A DNA stretch of 36,490 nt, taken from assembly GCA_944381515.1 (NCBI GenBank), contig CALWLM010000048.1:1-36490 (forward strand). The letters run 5' to 3'. The notes below the pieces were generated by a model, which saw nothing but the letters and a program-made list of their open reading frames with translations, searched no databases and was not told where the DNA came from. How positions within the stretch are numbered: position 1 is the first letter of the stretch; each line of letters starts with the position of its first letter. Positions 24,497-32,849 of this stretch are shown piece by piece. The DNA comes from an uncultured Lachnospiraceae bacterium (GTDB lineage Bacteria > Bacillota > Clostridia > Lachnospirales > Lachnospiraceae). A program made the translations under genes and the position numbers.

Positions 24497-27400
24497 TTAT
24501 GCTTTCTGCCCCCGTTTCTTCAGTCCATAGAACACAACCGCTGCGGCAGCTGCGGCCGCAAGAATCAGGAACATGATCGGCGAATTGTCACCGGTCTGAT
24601 TGCCGCCGGTCTGCGAAGGCTGGCTGTTCGTGGTACCGCCGCCCTGGCTGCCGGAGCCGCCCGGATTACCGGTGTTTCCACCTCCTCCAGAACCGGTGGC
24701 CGGAATCACCACAGTCTGCGTACTCGTATAGGTCTGACCATTAAAGGTCACGGCAGCAGTGTAGACAATCTGTCCGTCAGTCGTTGCTGTAGCCGGAGTC
24801 GTCACACTGGTAACGTCCGCCTCTACCGTCTGAACATCACCGCAAACTTCGCAGGTGAAGGTCATTACGCAGGAGCTGTTGTCGCCAGACCAGGTGATAA
24901 CGGGCTCGCCATAGCTGTGTTCAGGAGAAACCGTCTCATTTTCTTCAGAAGCAGGCGTAGTATCATTTACTTCCTCGTGCAAAATGGAGACCGTGGTCTC
25001 ACTGTCACAGGCTATCGCTGCCTTAAACTGTACCGTCGCTACAGGAGTACCTGCCTCAATACCGTTCAGGCTTACATAACCAACCGTCACAGAGCCATTC
25101 TCTTCATCCACCACCTTGGAGGTATAGTTGCCGCCGATGTTCACGCTTTCCAGCTGCAATGCAGCAGGATCATAAGTGATCTCAACAACGCCGTTCGTGG
25201 AAACAACATCCTCTGTCACTTCAACTGTAACCGTCCCCGCTTCCTCTGAGGTTCTCGCATTCCCATTGGAGATAACAACAGTGGAATTCAGACCGCCTGC
25301 CGGAGCAGGATTTACAGGCTCAGTCTCTGCAGCAGGAGCAGTGGCTTCGTCTGCAGGAGTCTCATCCGCAGGAACCTCGTCTGAAGCGGTCTCTTGCGGC
25401 ATGGTCTCTTCCGGAAGAGTTTCTTCAGGGAGAGTCTCTTCAGGCGCTGTCTCAGCTGCCGTGGATTCTTCCGGAAGCGTCTCTGAAAGAGTGGTTTCGG
25501 GTACGGTTTCCTCCGGAGCAGTCTCCGGCGCCGTCTCGGCAGGCGTGGTCTCGGGAGCTGTTTCCTCAGGAGTGGTCTCCGGAGCAGTCTCGGCAGGGGT
25601 AGTTTCCTCGGCATCCGTCTCAGTACCGATATTGGCCTTGACGGAAGCAATCTCAGCAGCATTGGCGCTTGCAGCATCATTGACAGAATCAATCAGGCTG
25701 GCGTCAGAATCATTCGGAACTGCCCGATACAGAGCCACCGGCCATACGCCGTCTCCTACATTGCCCAGCAGAGTGGATTCAAATATTCCTGTATTGCTGT
25801 TATACTCCAGCATATAGATCTCATTGGTCGAACCAGTGAAATAGGACAGGTACAGCGCATCCATGTTGTCGTCCCAAACCATGGAGCAGCACTGCGTTCC
25901 GGCGGAAGTCGGGAAGGACAAATTAAGGTCAGTCTCATAGATATACAGGCCAATAGACGAAGTCCCGTCGTAAGCCAGGCCCCAGAGTCCGCCATTGTTA
26001 TCTAAAGCAAACATCAGATCACGGTTCCTGCTGTCGAGACCGCCCCAATCCAGGGCAACAAAGCGGTCTCCTCCAGTATATTCGCTGAGATAACCACTGA
26101 GATCCCAGCCGTAATCAAAGGTATTTGCCATCGGGCCGTCTTCGGAATAAAGCAGGAAGCTGCCATATATACCGAATATGGTATCCGTACCATTCACCAG
26201 GTTATAGAAATACGGGAAGGTCATATCCTGCATGGGAGCGCCATAGGCCACCGCAGCAGCAGAGGTATTCAAAACCTCTCCTGTATTGATATCAATCTCA
26301 TACATATAACCGGTGGAGTTCTGCTGATAAAGGGAAGCGTTTTCATTTAAGTATCCCTCATCATCAAATTTATCCCAGGCAATACTGTTGATATCATTGT
26401 CAAGGCTTGCATAAGAGGTCCAGTTACTGTCGTTTTCCATGTTCCAGCTAAACAGCAAAGGATTGCCCTCTTCGTCCTGCAAAGCGCCGTAAATAGTCAC
26501 TTCAGGAGTTCTAACTGTAACTGTGCAGCTGGCAGATTTGGTTTCATCCAAAACCGAAGTGGCTGTGATGAAGCACTGGCCTACATCAACGGCCGTAACA
26601 ATACCATTTTCATCAACGGTGGCAATATCAGGATCACTCGACTCCCAGGTTACGCTGCTGTCAATGATGTTTATCGGCAGAACCGCTGCGGTCAGAACAC
26701 CTGTAGTACCCTTCATTAACGTCAGTTCGCTGTCAGACAGCGCAACGCTCTCAACCACGCTGGTTGCATCTATACCCACGAACACACGATAGGTCGCGGC
26801 ATTGTTGGCATAGTCGCAAATCTGAAGCAGATAGATACCCTCATCCAAAGCGTCTGCTTCGATGGTAAAGGTCTGCTCCTCACCGGCTTCTGTCTGTGTA
26901 CCGGGCTCAGCCCAAAGATCCTCTGTACCGGTAGAATTATACAGAACTGCACCGGCAATATACTGGTTATCCCGGGCAGTAATGGTAAGGCCATCGTCAT
27001 CCATAAAGATATTGTCCGAGATTCCTTCCACCTCAGGAGCAGTATTGTCAATGGTAAAAGGAATAGATAAGGTAGCCCCATCACCCAAAGCATCATAATC
27101 AATCGTACCGTCTGCAGTCAGATAGTATTCCGGAGCCATCGTCAGACTCAGAACATACTGGTCTCCCTCATCGCCTGCAGGGGAGAATGACAGAGAACGA
27201 GAAGCATAGGTGTTATACCAGGAACCGGCATTCTCGGAGAAATAAGCTCCATAAGACTGTCCGATCGCTTGCTCCAGTTCAACCTCGCCGGTCGTTGTAT
27301 TGGTAATCGTCAGTTCACCGCCCGCCGCGTTGCGGATTAACGCATAAACCGCACCGTAAAGGGAATCACTGGCATTCATTGCATTGCGGGTCTCATCATA

Positions 27401-30400
27401 TTCTTCTGTAAACAGAGGATTGCCGCCGAAGTAATAATTGCCGCTGTTTCCAGCATAATTGACAATCACATAATTGCTGTAATCATTGCCCACATGAGGA
27501 AGCCGCACATCGGCTGCCTCAGCATTCGAGTTATAAGTCCAGGTGCCCACATCATACATGGAGGGATCTGTCCAGCTGCCATAGTAACCCAGCACAGGGA
27601 TGGAATGAGAAGTTCCCAGCACACCTTCCTGACTGGTTTCCGCCGTGGCATAAACAAAACCTTCAATGTAGGCGCCGGCAGGATTGGACTCATTCAGGGC
27701 TGCCTTCTGCTCATCAGTCAGCGACAATGTGACGCTGATGGTTACAGAACCATTAGCCGGAACACTGACATAGCCCGTGCTGGCAGCTTTAAAGAACAAA
27801 TAGGCGTCATAAGAGTTAATTAACCCATCGCCATTCAGATCGGCTAACTCCTCATGGGTAATGCTGTCCTTTGCACCAGTAGCATAATCCAGCAGAGCCT
27901 GACCATCGCCGGCGTTCACCTGGTCGTCGCCATTGAAATCCATACCGTTGAGCGTTCTCTCTGCTCCCGTAAGGTCAACCGGCTGCCCATTTACACTCCA
28001 GGAAGCTCCAAAAGCCAGATTGGTGGTAGAGCTGTCCAGATAGTCAAATCCATCGTCCCCGGTGAATACACCCTGTGTAAACAGGTCGGCAGACAATGCA
28101 TAAAGTTCGTCCTCTCCATTCAGATTATTGATGGTAAAGGAGAAACTGTAGGAGCCACTCTTCTCAGGATCATCACCCAGCTCGGCTTTCACCTTTCCGT
28201 CTGCGTAAGTATCGGTGGCATCCGCGCCCATCATAATATAGCTGCTGGCCTTAACAGCATCGCCCACATTGGCAAGGCCGGCGCCCTGATTCAGAATCGA
28301 ATAATAGTTGGAGCTGCCAGGCTCATTCAGAGGAACGGCAGTGGACATCAGCAGGCTGTTCGTCAGCTGACGATTTGACAGGCCGGTCTGGGCCTCCAGC
28401 TCGTTCTCCTGGATGTACTGGGCCACCAGAGCAGCCATACCAGCCACCTGAGGAGCCGCCATAGAGGTACCGGACATCTGCTCATAGGCAGTGCCGCCCG
28501 CAGGCAGTCCGTTGACGGAATAGATGTTGCCTCCGGGAGCAGTGATCTCCGGCTTTAACTCCAGGCTTCCGGGTATGCCCCAGCTGGAGAAATCACTCAT
28601 GGACACATCTGCATCAGGATCATTGGCAGTGCCAATGGTATCGGATACTGTCATGGTCCCTATGTAATAAAGTACATTCCCCTCATTGTCCGTCACAGCC
28701 TCAGCGGCCTCTTTGAGCATCTCGCCAGCGGACTGAATAATGGATACACAGGGGGCAGGACCTACATAGCCGCTCAGATCCATGCTGATCGTACCAAGCG
28801 TGTTATTCGCAACCATAACGGCAATCGCACCGTTTTCAACACCGGCATTGCCTTTCTCAAAGAAAGAAGAAACGCCGCGATAGCAGACAACGATTTTTCC
28901 TTTCAGAACATTTGCATATGCTGCAAAATCCTCCGCTTCATTACCGGCTCTGTCAATGTCAAACAGGACATATTCATGCTCGCCTGCAATGGATGTCATC
29001 GGTTGATTTGCATAACCGGTCGTCTCCGTATAAACGATATTCTCTCCGTTAACCTTCACATGATTGCCGGTAGCGCCGGTATTGTCTGCGGAAGCAACTG
29101 CCAGAGAGTTGGTAAAGGACCCAGGAGACCCGACCGTATCAAAATTCACTTCATCCGAATACAGATATCCTGTATTGAAGTCATAATCTGACCAGGCGCC
29201 AACATTACCGGCAGACATGGTGACCACCGTATCGGTCTCCGTCAGACTCTCCATGATACTCTGGTATTCAGCAGTAGCACTGTAAGTCATACCGGCATTG
29301 GCGGACCCCAACGACAGGTTCACGGCGTCCGCCCCCAGTACGATGGCATCCTCAATGGCAGCCATATAATCCGAGTCATAAGCGCCGCCGCCCTTGCCAA
29401 ACACCTTCATGGTAATAAGCTGGGCCTCTGGAGCCACGCCCTGGGTATATACGCTTTCCAGTGCACTGGCGTAACCGCCATTGCCATCCGGAATATAGGA
29501 GTTTGCTGTGGCAATACCGGCCACATGGGAACCATGTTCGCTCTGCGTATCATTATCATGCGTAACATCGTAGTCCCCATCCACATAATTGTAAGCATAC
29601 GGGAGCTTGGAGGAAATGAAAGCCGCATCCGGATCAATCGAGGCATTCAATTCATCAGCGAGGGAAGCTATTTCGTCAGCATCCAGCAAATCCAGACTGG
29701 CTGCGTAGTCCTCATAGCTCATGCCTGCATCCTCAGCCAGCCGGCTCAGAGCATACTCATAAGCGCCTGCATCAAAGGACTGATGGTCCGTATCGGTACC
29801 AGTATCAATGATAGCGATGCGGGTACCTGCACCGGTATACCCTTCCAGATAAGCAGTGGAACTGCCAATCATGGAAGAAGAAGTGGACATAGCGGGGTCT
29901 GCCACGGGATCTACATCCACGACAGCAGGTTCATAATAGGTCTCCAGCAGCACATCCGCCACACCCGGAATCTCTTTAATCCCTTCGATCTGGCCGTATT
30001 CCACATTAGCGGAAATAATGTTTGCAGCCAGAGTCAGGTTCCAGACCACATCCAGGCTGTCGCCGGTAACATCCTCGATGTCGCCGGTTACTGACTGCTG
30101 TTCACTCTCCAGCTCCGCGCGATACGCCATGGCAGAGCGGTTGGCAGCGATATCGGCAGTGGAATAGCCCGCCTCAATCGTGGACGGGTCCTCCAGGATA
30201 ATAGAGACACGCACCATGTCAGTATCGGCATAGATCGGTTCTGCTTCAGATGTCTCTTCCGGCACTTTCCGATCATCGGAAAGGGGATTGGACACAGCGC
30301 TGTTGTCTGCTTTTTCAATCGTGACCGGCGTTGTCTCTTCGCTGGGCTCTGCCGCACTGGCTGGTCCGGCAAATGCAATCAGCATGGCGAAAGCCATCAC

Positions 30401-30436
30401 GATGGAAAGCAGACGTTTGATGCTTTTTCCTTTCAT
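24497..30436 (-). CDS. Giant secreted subtilisin-like protease with dockerin-like and cohesin-like modules
   Basis: A 1979-residue multidomain S8 protease. Residues 1-29 are a signal peptide; ~70-170 a prodomain-like region; ~195-730 the S8 catalytic domain with Asp211 (IAIIDTGTDTDH), His301 (SEHGSHVAG), oxyanion Asn411 (SAGN) and Ser658 (GTSMAAP), with a PA-type insert at ~460-600. An Fn3-like region follows, interrupted at 833-885 by two dockerin-type calcium loops (DFNGDDQVNAGD; DLNGDGLINSYD). Residues ~1228-1308 are a BIG_2-type Ig domain; 1320-1580 a beta-rich domain with Trp/Asp repeats that may be a propeller; 1607-1708 a Thr/Pro/Glu stalk; 1715-1825 a cohesin-like domain (ITYDPAALQLESV; GYVSLNGIEAGTPVATVQF); then a Cys-bearing surface module and Gly/Ser linker. 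The end NQTGDNSP, a hydrophobic helix and KKRGQKA resemble a non-standard sortase signal or a membrane anchor. AAGGAGG precedes the ATG. Probably a surface protease for host or dietary proteins (inference). Confidence 0.93.
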   Translation of the reverse strand: MKGKSIKRLLSIVMAFAMLIAFAGPASAAEPSEETTPVTIEKADNSAVSNPLSDDRKVPEETSEAEPIYADTDMVRVSIILEDPSTIEAGYSTADIAANRSAMAYRAELESEQQSVTGDIEDVTGDSLDVVWNLTLAANIISANVEYGQIEGIKEIPGVADVLLETYYEPAVVDVDPVADPAMSTSSSMIGSSTAYLEGYTGAGTRIAIIDTGTDTDHQSFDAGAYEYALSRLAEDAGMSYEDYAASLDLLDADEIASLADELNASIDPDAAFISSKLPYAYNYVDGDYDVTHDNDTQSEHGSHVAGIATANSYIPDGNGGYASALESVYTQGVAPEAQLITMKVFGKGGGAYDSDYMAAIEDAIVLGADAVNLSLGSANAGMTYSATAEYQSIMESLTETDTVVTMSAGNVGAWSDYDFNTGYLYSDEVNFDTVGSPGSFTNSLAVASADNTGATGNHVKVNGENIVYTETTGYANQPMTSIAGEHEYVLFDIDRAGNEAEDFAAYANVLKGKIVVCYRGVSSFFEKGNAGVENGAIAVMVANNTLGTISMDLSGYVGPAPCVSIIQSAGEMLKEAAEAVTDNEGNVLYYIGTMTVSDTIGTANDPDADVSMSDFSSWGIPGSLELKPEITAPGGNIYSVNGLPAGGTAYEQMSGTSMAAPQVAGMAALVAQYIQENELEAQTGLSNRQLTNSLLMSTAVPLNEPGSSNYYSILNQGAGLANVGDAVKASSYIMMGADATDTYADGKVKAELGDDPEKSGSYSFSFTINNLNGEDELYALSADLFTQGVFTGDDGFDYLDSSTTNLAFGASWSVNGQPVDLTGAERTLNGMDFNGDDQVNAGDGQALLDYATGAKDSITHEELADLNGDGLINSYDAYLFFKAASTGYVSVPANGSVTISVTLSLTDEQKAALNESNPAGAYIEGFVYATAETSQEGVLGTSHSIPVLGYYGSWTDPSMYDVGTWTYNSNAEAADVRLPHVGNDYSNYVIVNYAGNSGNYYFGGNPLFTEEYDETRNAMNASDSLYGAVYALIRNAAGGELTITNTTTGEVELEQAIGQSYGAYFSENAGSWYNTYASRSLSFSPAGDEGDQYVLSLTMAPEYYLTADGTIDYDALGDGATLSIPFTIDNTAPEVEGISDNIFMDDDGLTITARDNQYIAGAVLYNSTGTEDLWAEPGTQTEAGEEQTFTIEADALDEGIYLLQICDYANNAATYRVFVGIDATSVVESVALSDSELTLMKGTTGVLTAAVLPINIIDSSVTWESSDPDIATVDENGIVTAVDVGQCFITATSVLDETKSASCTVTVRTPEVTIYGALQDEEGNPLLFSWNMENDSNWTSYASLDNDINSIAWDKFDDEGYLNENASLYQQNSTGYMYEIDINTGEVLNTSAAAVAYGAPMQDMTFPYFYNLVNGTDTIFGIYGSFLLYSEDGPMANTFDYGWDLSGYLSEYTGGDRFVALDWGGLDSRNRDLMFALDNNGGLWGLAYDGTSSIGLYIYETDLNLSFPTSAGTQCCSMVWDDNMDALYLSYFTGSTNEIYMLEYNSNTGIFESTLLGNVGDGVWPVALYRAVPNDSDASLIDSVNDAASANAAEIASVKANIGTETDAEETTPAETAPETTPEETAPETTPAETAPETAPEETVPETTLSETLPEESTAAETAPEETLPEETLPEETMPQETASDEVPADETPADEATAPAAETEPVNPAPAGGLNSTVVISNGNARTSEEAGTVTVEVTEDVVSTNGVVEITYDPAALQLESVNIGGNYTSKVVDEENGSVTVGYVSLNGIEAGTPVATVQFKAAIACDSETTVSILHEEVNDTTPASEENETVSPEHSYGEPVITWSGDNSSCVMTFTCEVCGDVQTVEADVTSVTTPATATTDGQIVYTAAVTFNGQTYTSTQTVVIPATGSGGGGNTGNPGGSGSQGGGTTNSQPSQTGGNQTGDNSPIMFLILAAAAAAAVVFYGLKKRGQKA
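25313..25618 (-). repeat. Low-complexity Thr/Pro/Glu stalk-coding repeat
   Basis: About 34 imperfect three- and four-residue units of the type PEET/PAET code for residues 1607-1708 of the subtilase. This region is likely an extended, glycosylatable spacer and a place where length can vary by slippage. Confidence 0.85.
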
Positions 30437-30540
30437 ATATATCCTCCTTACTTTTTAGGCTCCCGGATGCCTGAAATATATTCCCCTGACTTCTGAGAGT
30501 CTTTTTATAAATTCCCCTTCTTTAACGCAGGAGCAATTTA

Positions 30541-30610
30541 TCCATTTATCTTTTTATCTATTTGTCTATCTATCGTTTTATCTTTCTGTCCTTTTATCTC
30601 TTCATCTCTT
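30541..30610 (-). repeat. GATAAA/GATAGA-rich leader repeat before the subtilase
   Basis: In the minus-strand leader, GATA-type units (GATAAAA, GATAGATAGA, AGATAAA) recur about eight times in 70 bases. The stretch lies between the promoter and the ribosome binding site and lacks obvious pairing, so the 5' leader should be open and purine-rich. Confidence 0.6.
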
Positions 30611-30635
30611 TAAAGTATCTTAAAAACATGGACTT

Positions 30636-30665
30636 ATAATATCACGGGCAGAAACAAAGTGTCAA
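30636..30665 (-). promoter_or_regulatory. Sigma-A promoter of the subtilase gene
   Basis: TTGACA, 18 bases, TATTAT; predicted start near 30629, leader of about 190 bases. The region 30660-30925 upstream is strongly AT-rich and has no gene; besides the inverted repeat at 30735-30758 I see nothing in it. Confidence 0.8.
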
Positions 30666-30734
30666 GTCAATACTTGATTTTATGGATTCTTTTTTGAGTA
30701 AATATTGATTTTTAGATATTATTTCTGAATATTT

Positions 30735-30758
30735 ACAACATATCAAAAAATATGTTGT
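30735..30758. promoter_or_regulatory. Inverted repeat upstream of the subtilase promoter
   Basis: Perfect 9-bp arms ACAACATAT and ATATGTTGT around CAAAAA. Its centre is about 117 bases upstream of the predicted start. No T tract follows, so a regulator operator is more likely than a terminator; the regulator is unknown. Confidence 0.45.
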
Positions 30759-30927
30759 TCTTAATACTGTCAAAATAACATCCTGTTTTTTCCTTATTAT
30801 AAAAATTCTGGGGTTTTTATCTTATGTTTTTTGGAAATAAATACATTTTTTGGATGTGAAAACAAGTTTTTTAGATTTGTCAGATATTTCTGTCTTTTTC
30901 AGAATGCAAGACTTGGATTACCGGCAC

Positions 30928-30959
30928 AAAAAAAGCACTGCGCAAATACCGCAATGCTT
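30928..30959 (-). terminator. Intrinsic terminator after trmD
   Basis: Stem AAGCATTGCG / CGCAGTGCTT (10 bp, one wobble), 7-base loop, then seven T on the minus strand, 16 bases after the trmD stop. It ends the ylxM-to-trmD operon. Confidence 0.92.
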
Positions 30960-30974
30960 CATAAAAATGGATCG

Positions 30975-31730
30975 TCACTCTTTACACGAATTTCGATCCG
31001 TTATGTTTTTTAGCTGCTCCACATATATTTTCTCTTTGTCCGTCAATTCCGCCTTTTCCAAAAGATCCGGCCGTCTCTCGAAAGTCCGAAGCACCGACTG
31101 CTCTCTGCGCCATTTTTCAATATTGGCATGATGGCCGGATAAAAGCACCTCCGGTACACGTTTTCCCATGAATTCTTCCGGTCTGGTATACTGGGGGTAT
31201 TCCAGAAGATTGCCTGAAAAGGATTCCTCCTTGGCGGACTGCGTATTGCTCAGGACTCCCGGCACCAGGCGGGAAATGCAGTCGATCATCATCATGGCCG
31301 GCAGCTCGCCTCCAGTCAATACATAGTCCCCGGCAGAGACATAGTCTGTCACTTCCATCTCCAGAACCCGCTCGTCGACGCCCTCATAGTGACCGCAGAG
31401 AAATACCAGTTCTTCTTCTTTAGCCAGTTCCTCGGCCAGTTTCTGGTCAAAAACACGTCCCTGAGGCGTCATATAAATCACCCGCGGCCGATGCCCAATC
31501 TCAGCTTCCACCGCACGGCAGGCCCGGTAAATCGGCCCCGGCTGCATCACCATACCGGCTCCGCCGCCGTAAGGATAATCATCGACATGCCCATGTTTGT
31601 TTTCAGAAAAATCCCGGATATTAATAGCTTTCAGTTCTATGGCTCCCTGAGCCTGGGCCCGTCCCAGGATACTGACGCCCAGTCCCTGCTCTATCATTTC
31701 CGGAAACAATGTCAGCACATAATACTTCAT
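30975..31730 (-). CDS. trmD: tRNA (guanine-N1)-methyltransferase
   Basis: A 251-residue SPOUT enzyme that uses S-adenosylmethionine to methylate G37 of tRNAs with a G36-G37 sequence and so prevents +1 frameshifts. The trefoil knot region is visible (FLCGHYEGVDERV and DYVLTGGELPAMMMIDCISRL, shown here as separate blocks around residues 110 and 135). The start MKYYVLTLFPEM is typical; its ATG overlaps the rimM stop by four bases (ATGA), and the longer upstream opening lies within rimM. Followed by a terminator, not by rplS. Confidence 0.98.
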   Translation of the reverse strand: MKYYVLTLFPEMIEQGLGVSILGRAQAQGAIELKAINIRDFSENKHGHVDDYPYGGGAGMVMQPGPIYRACRAVEAEIGHRPRVIYMTPQGRVFDQKLAEELAKEEELVFLCGHYEGVDERVLEMEVTDYVSAGDYVLTGGELPAMMMIDCISRLVPGVLSNTQSAKEESFSGNLLEYPQYTRPEEFMGKRVPEVLLSGHHANIEKWRREQSVLRTFERRPDLLEKAELTDKEKIYVEQLKNITDRNSCKE

Positions 31731-32242
31731 ATATCCAGCAGTCCCTCCATCACATGGGCTGTGATCAGACTCTGTTCCAGATCCACGTCCAGAATGCACT
31801 CGTCAATAACGGGCAGCAATATTTCCCGGCCGTCTGCTCTCTCCACCACATAAACATCATTGGCCCCGGTTTCCAGCACATCCGTAAGGGTTCCCAGCTC
31901 CTGCCCTCCATCGCTTACTACGCGCATTCCAATCAGATCGCCGATATAGTACTCCCCTTCGGCCAAAGGCTGCGCGTTTTCTCTCGTTACCATCAGGTCG
32001 CCGCCCTTGCAGGCCTGTATATCTTCGATGCGGTCAATGCCTTCAAATTTTAATATTGCAAATTGTTTGAAAAACTTAACGCCTTCTACACGAAGCGCCA
32101 GGCGTTCGCCTCTGGGGCTGATCAGAATCACGTCATCCAATTCAAGGAAGCGCTCCAGTGAATCCGTGGTGGGATAGACCTTAACCTCGCCCCGAATACC
32201 ATGGGTAGATGCAATAACTCCCACTCGCAATAAATCTTCCAT
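31727..32242 (-). CDS. rimM: Ribosome maturation factor
   Basis: A 171-residue 30S assembly factor that binds S19 and acts on the 16S head domain. The N-terminal beta-barrel has LRVGVIASTHGIRGEVKVYP and the C-terminal PRC-barrel has YYIGDLIGMRVV and VYVVERADGREILLPV. GAGGAG precedes the ATG. It is coupled to trmD by overlap. An attenuator-like hairpin lies between it and khpA. Confidence 0.98.
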   Translation of the reverse strand: MEDLLRVGVIASTHGIRGEVKVYPTTDSLERFLELDDVILISPRGERLALRVEGVKFFKQFAILKFEGIDRIEDIQACKGGDLMVTRENAQPLAEGEYYIGDLIGMRVVSDGGQELGTLTDVLETGANDVYVVERADGREILLPVIDECILDVDLEQSLITAHVMEGLLDI

Positions 32243-32265
32243 AATTTCTCCTCTGAAATAATAGA

Positions 32266-32303
32266 AGGCCGCCCCCGAACACTTCGTTCTAACGGGGCAG
32301 CCT
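32266..32303 (-). terminator. Attenuator-like stem-loop between khpA and rimM
   Basis: Stem AGGCTGCCCCG / CGGGGGCGGCCT (one bulge, one wobble), then TTCTATTATTT on the minus strand. The T tract is interrupted, so partial termination is expected, lowering rimM-trmD relative to rpsP. Confidence 0.55.
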
Positions 32304-32315
32304 CCGGGAAACCAT

Positions 32316-32552
32316 TTACTGAATTTCCAAAACCACTTTCTTGTCGTCCTTGGATGCGGCCGCTTTCACTACAGAGCGGATCGCCTTGGCAATACGCCCC
32401 TGCTTACCAATTACTTTGCCCATATCAGCGGGCGCGACGCTTAACTCCACGACAATTTCTTTTTCATTTTCTTTTTCCGTCACCACCACTGCATCCGGAT
32501 CGTCAACCAGTGATTTTGCAATTACTTCCACCAGTTCCTTCATTAGATCCAC
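32316..32552 (-). CDS. khpA: KH-domain RNA-binding protein
   Basis: A 78-residue single KH domain (YlqC/KhpA). The GXXG loop is GKQG in MGKVIGKQGRIAKAIRSVVK. In other Firmicutes KhpA pairs with KhpB/Jag and binds many RNAs, affecting cell elongation. The neighbourhood rpsP-khpA-rimM is the usual one. AGGTGG precedes the ATG. Confidence 0.96.
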   Translation of the reverse strand: MDLMKELVEVIAKSLVDDPDAVVVTEKENEKEIVVELSVAPADMGKVIGKQGRIAKAIRSVVKAAASKDDKKVVLEIQ

Positions 32553-32561
32553 CTCCGCAGA

Positions 32562-32807
32562 TTATTTCTCGATGCCGGCGATCTTCAGAAGCTTAGCCAC
32601 AGTCTCGGTAGGCTGTGCGCCGGTGGCAAGCCACTTCTTGGCCAGCTCCTCGTTGATCTTGATCACGCTGGGATCCTTGGTAGGATCGTAGTAACCCACC
32701 TCCTCGATGAATCTTCCATCTCTGGGAGAACGGGAATCCGCCACAACGATACGATAGAACGGAGCCTTCTTCTGACCCATTCTTCTCAGTCTCATCTTTA
32801 CTGCCAT
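32562..32807 (-). CDS. rpsP: 30S ribosomal protein S16
   Basis: An 81-residue protein with the S16 start [40 protein letters not shown] and [14 protein letters not shown] blocks. It is an early 16S rRNA binder. AAGGAGGTG is well placed before the ATG. Confidence 0.99.
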   Translation of the reverse strand: MAVKMRLRRMGQKKAPFYRIVVADSRSPRDGRFIEEVGYYDPTKDPSVIKINEELAKKWLATGAQPTETVAKLLKIAGIEK

Positions 32808-32849
32808 TGTATTTTCACCTCCTTGGAATCTGTCAATATAGATATTTAT

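Noticed and set aside
25176-25817. Ser/Val/Ala-rich plus-strand open frame opposite the subtilase stalk
   Set aside because: It is only the reverse reading of the TPE repeat; no start signal.
30831-31131. Small plus-strand open frames in the AT-rich region before trmD
   Set aside because: They run across the trmD terminator and into trmD, lack ribosome binding sites and match nothing that I recognise.
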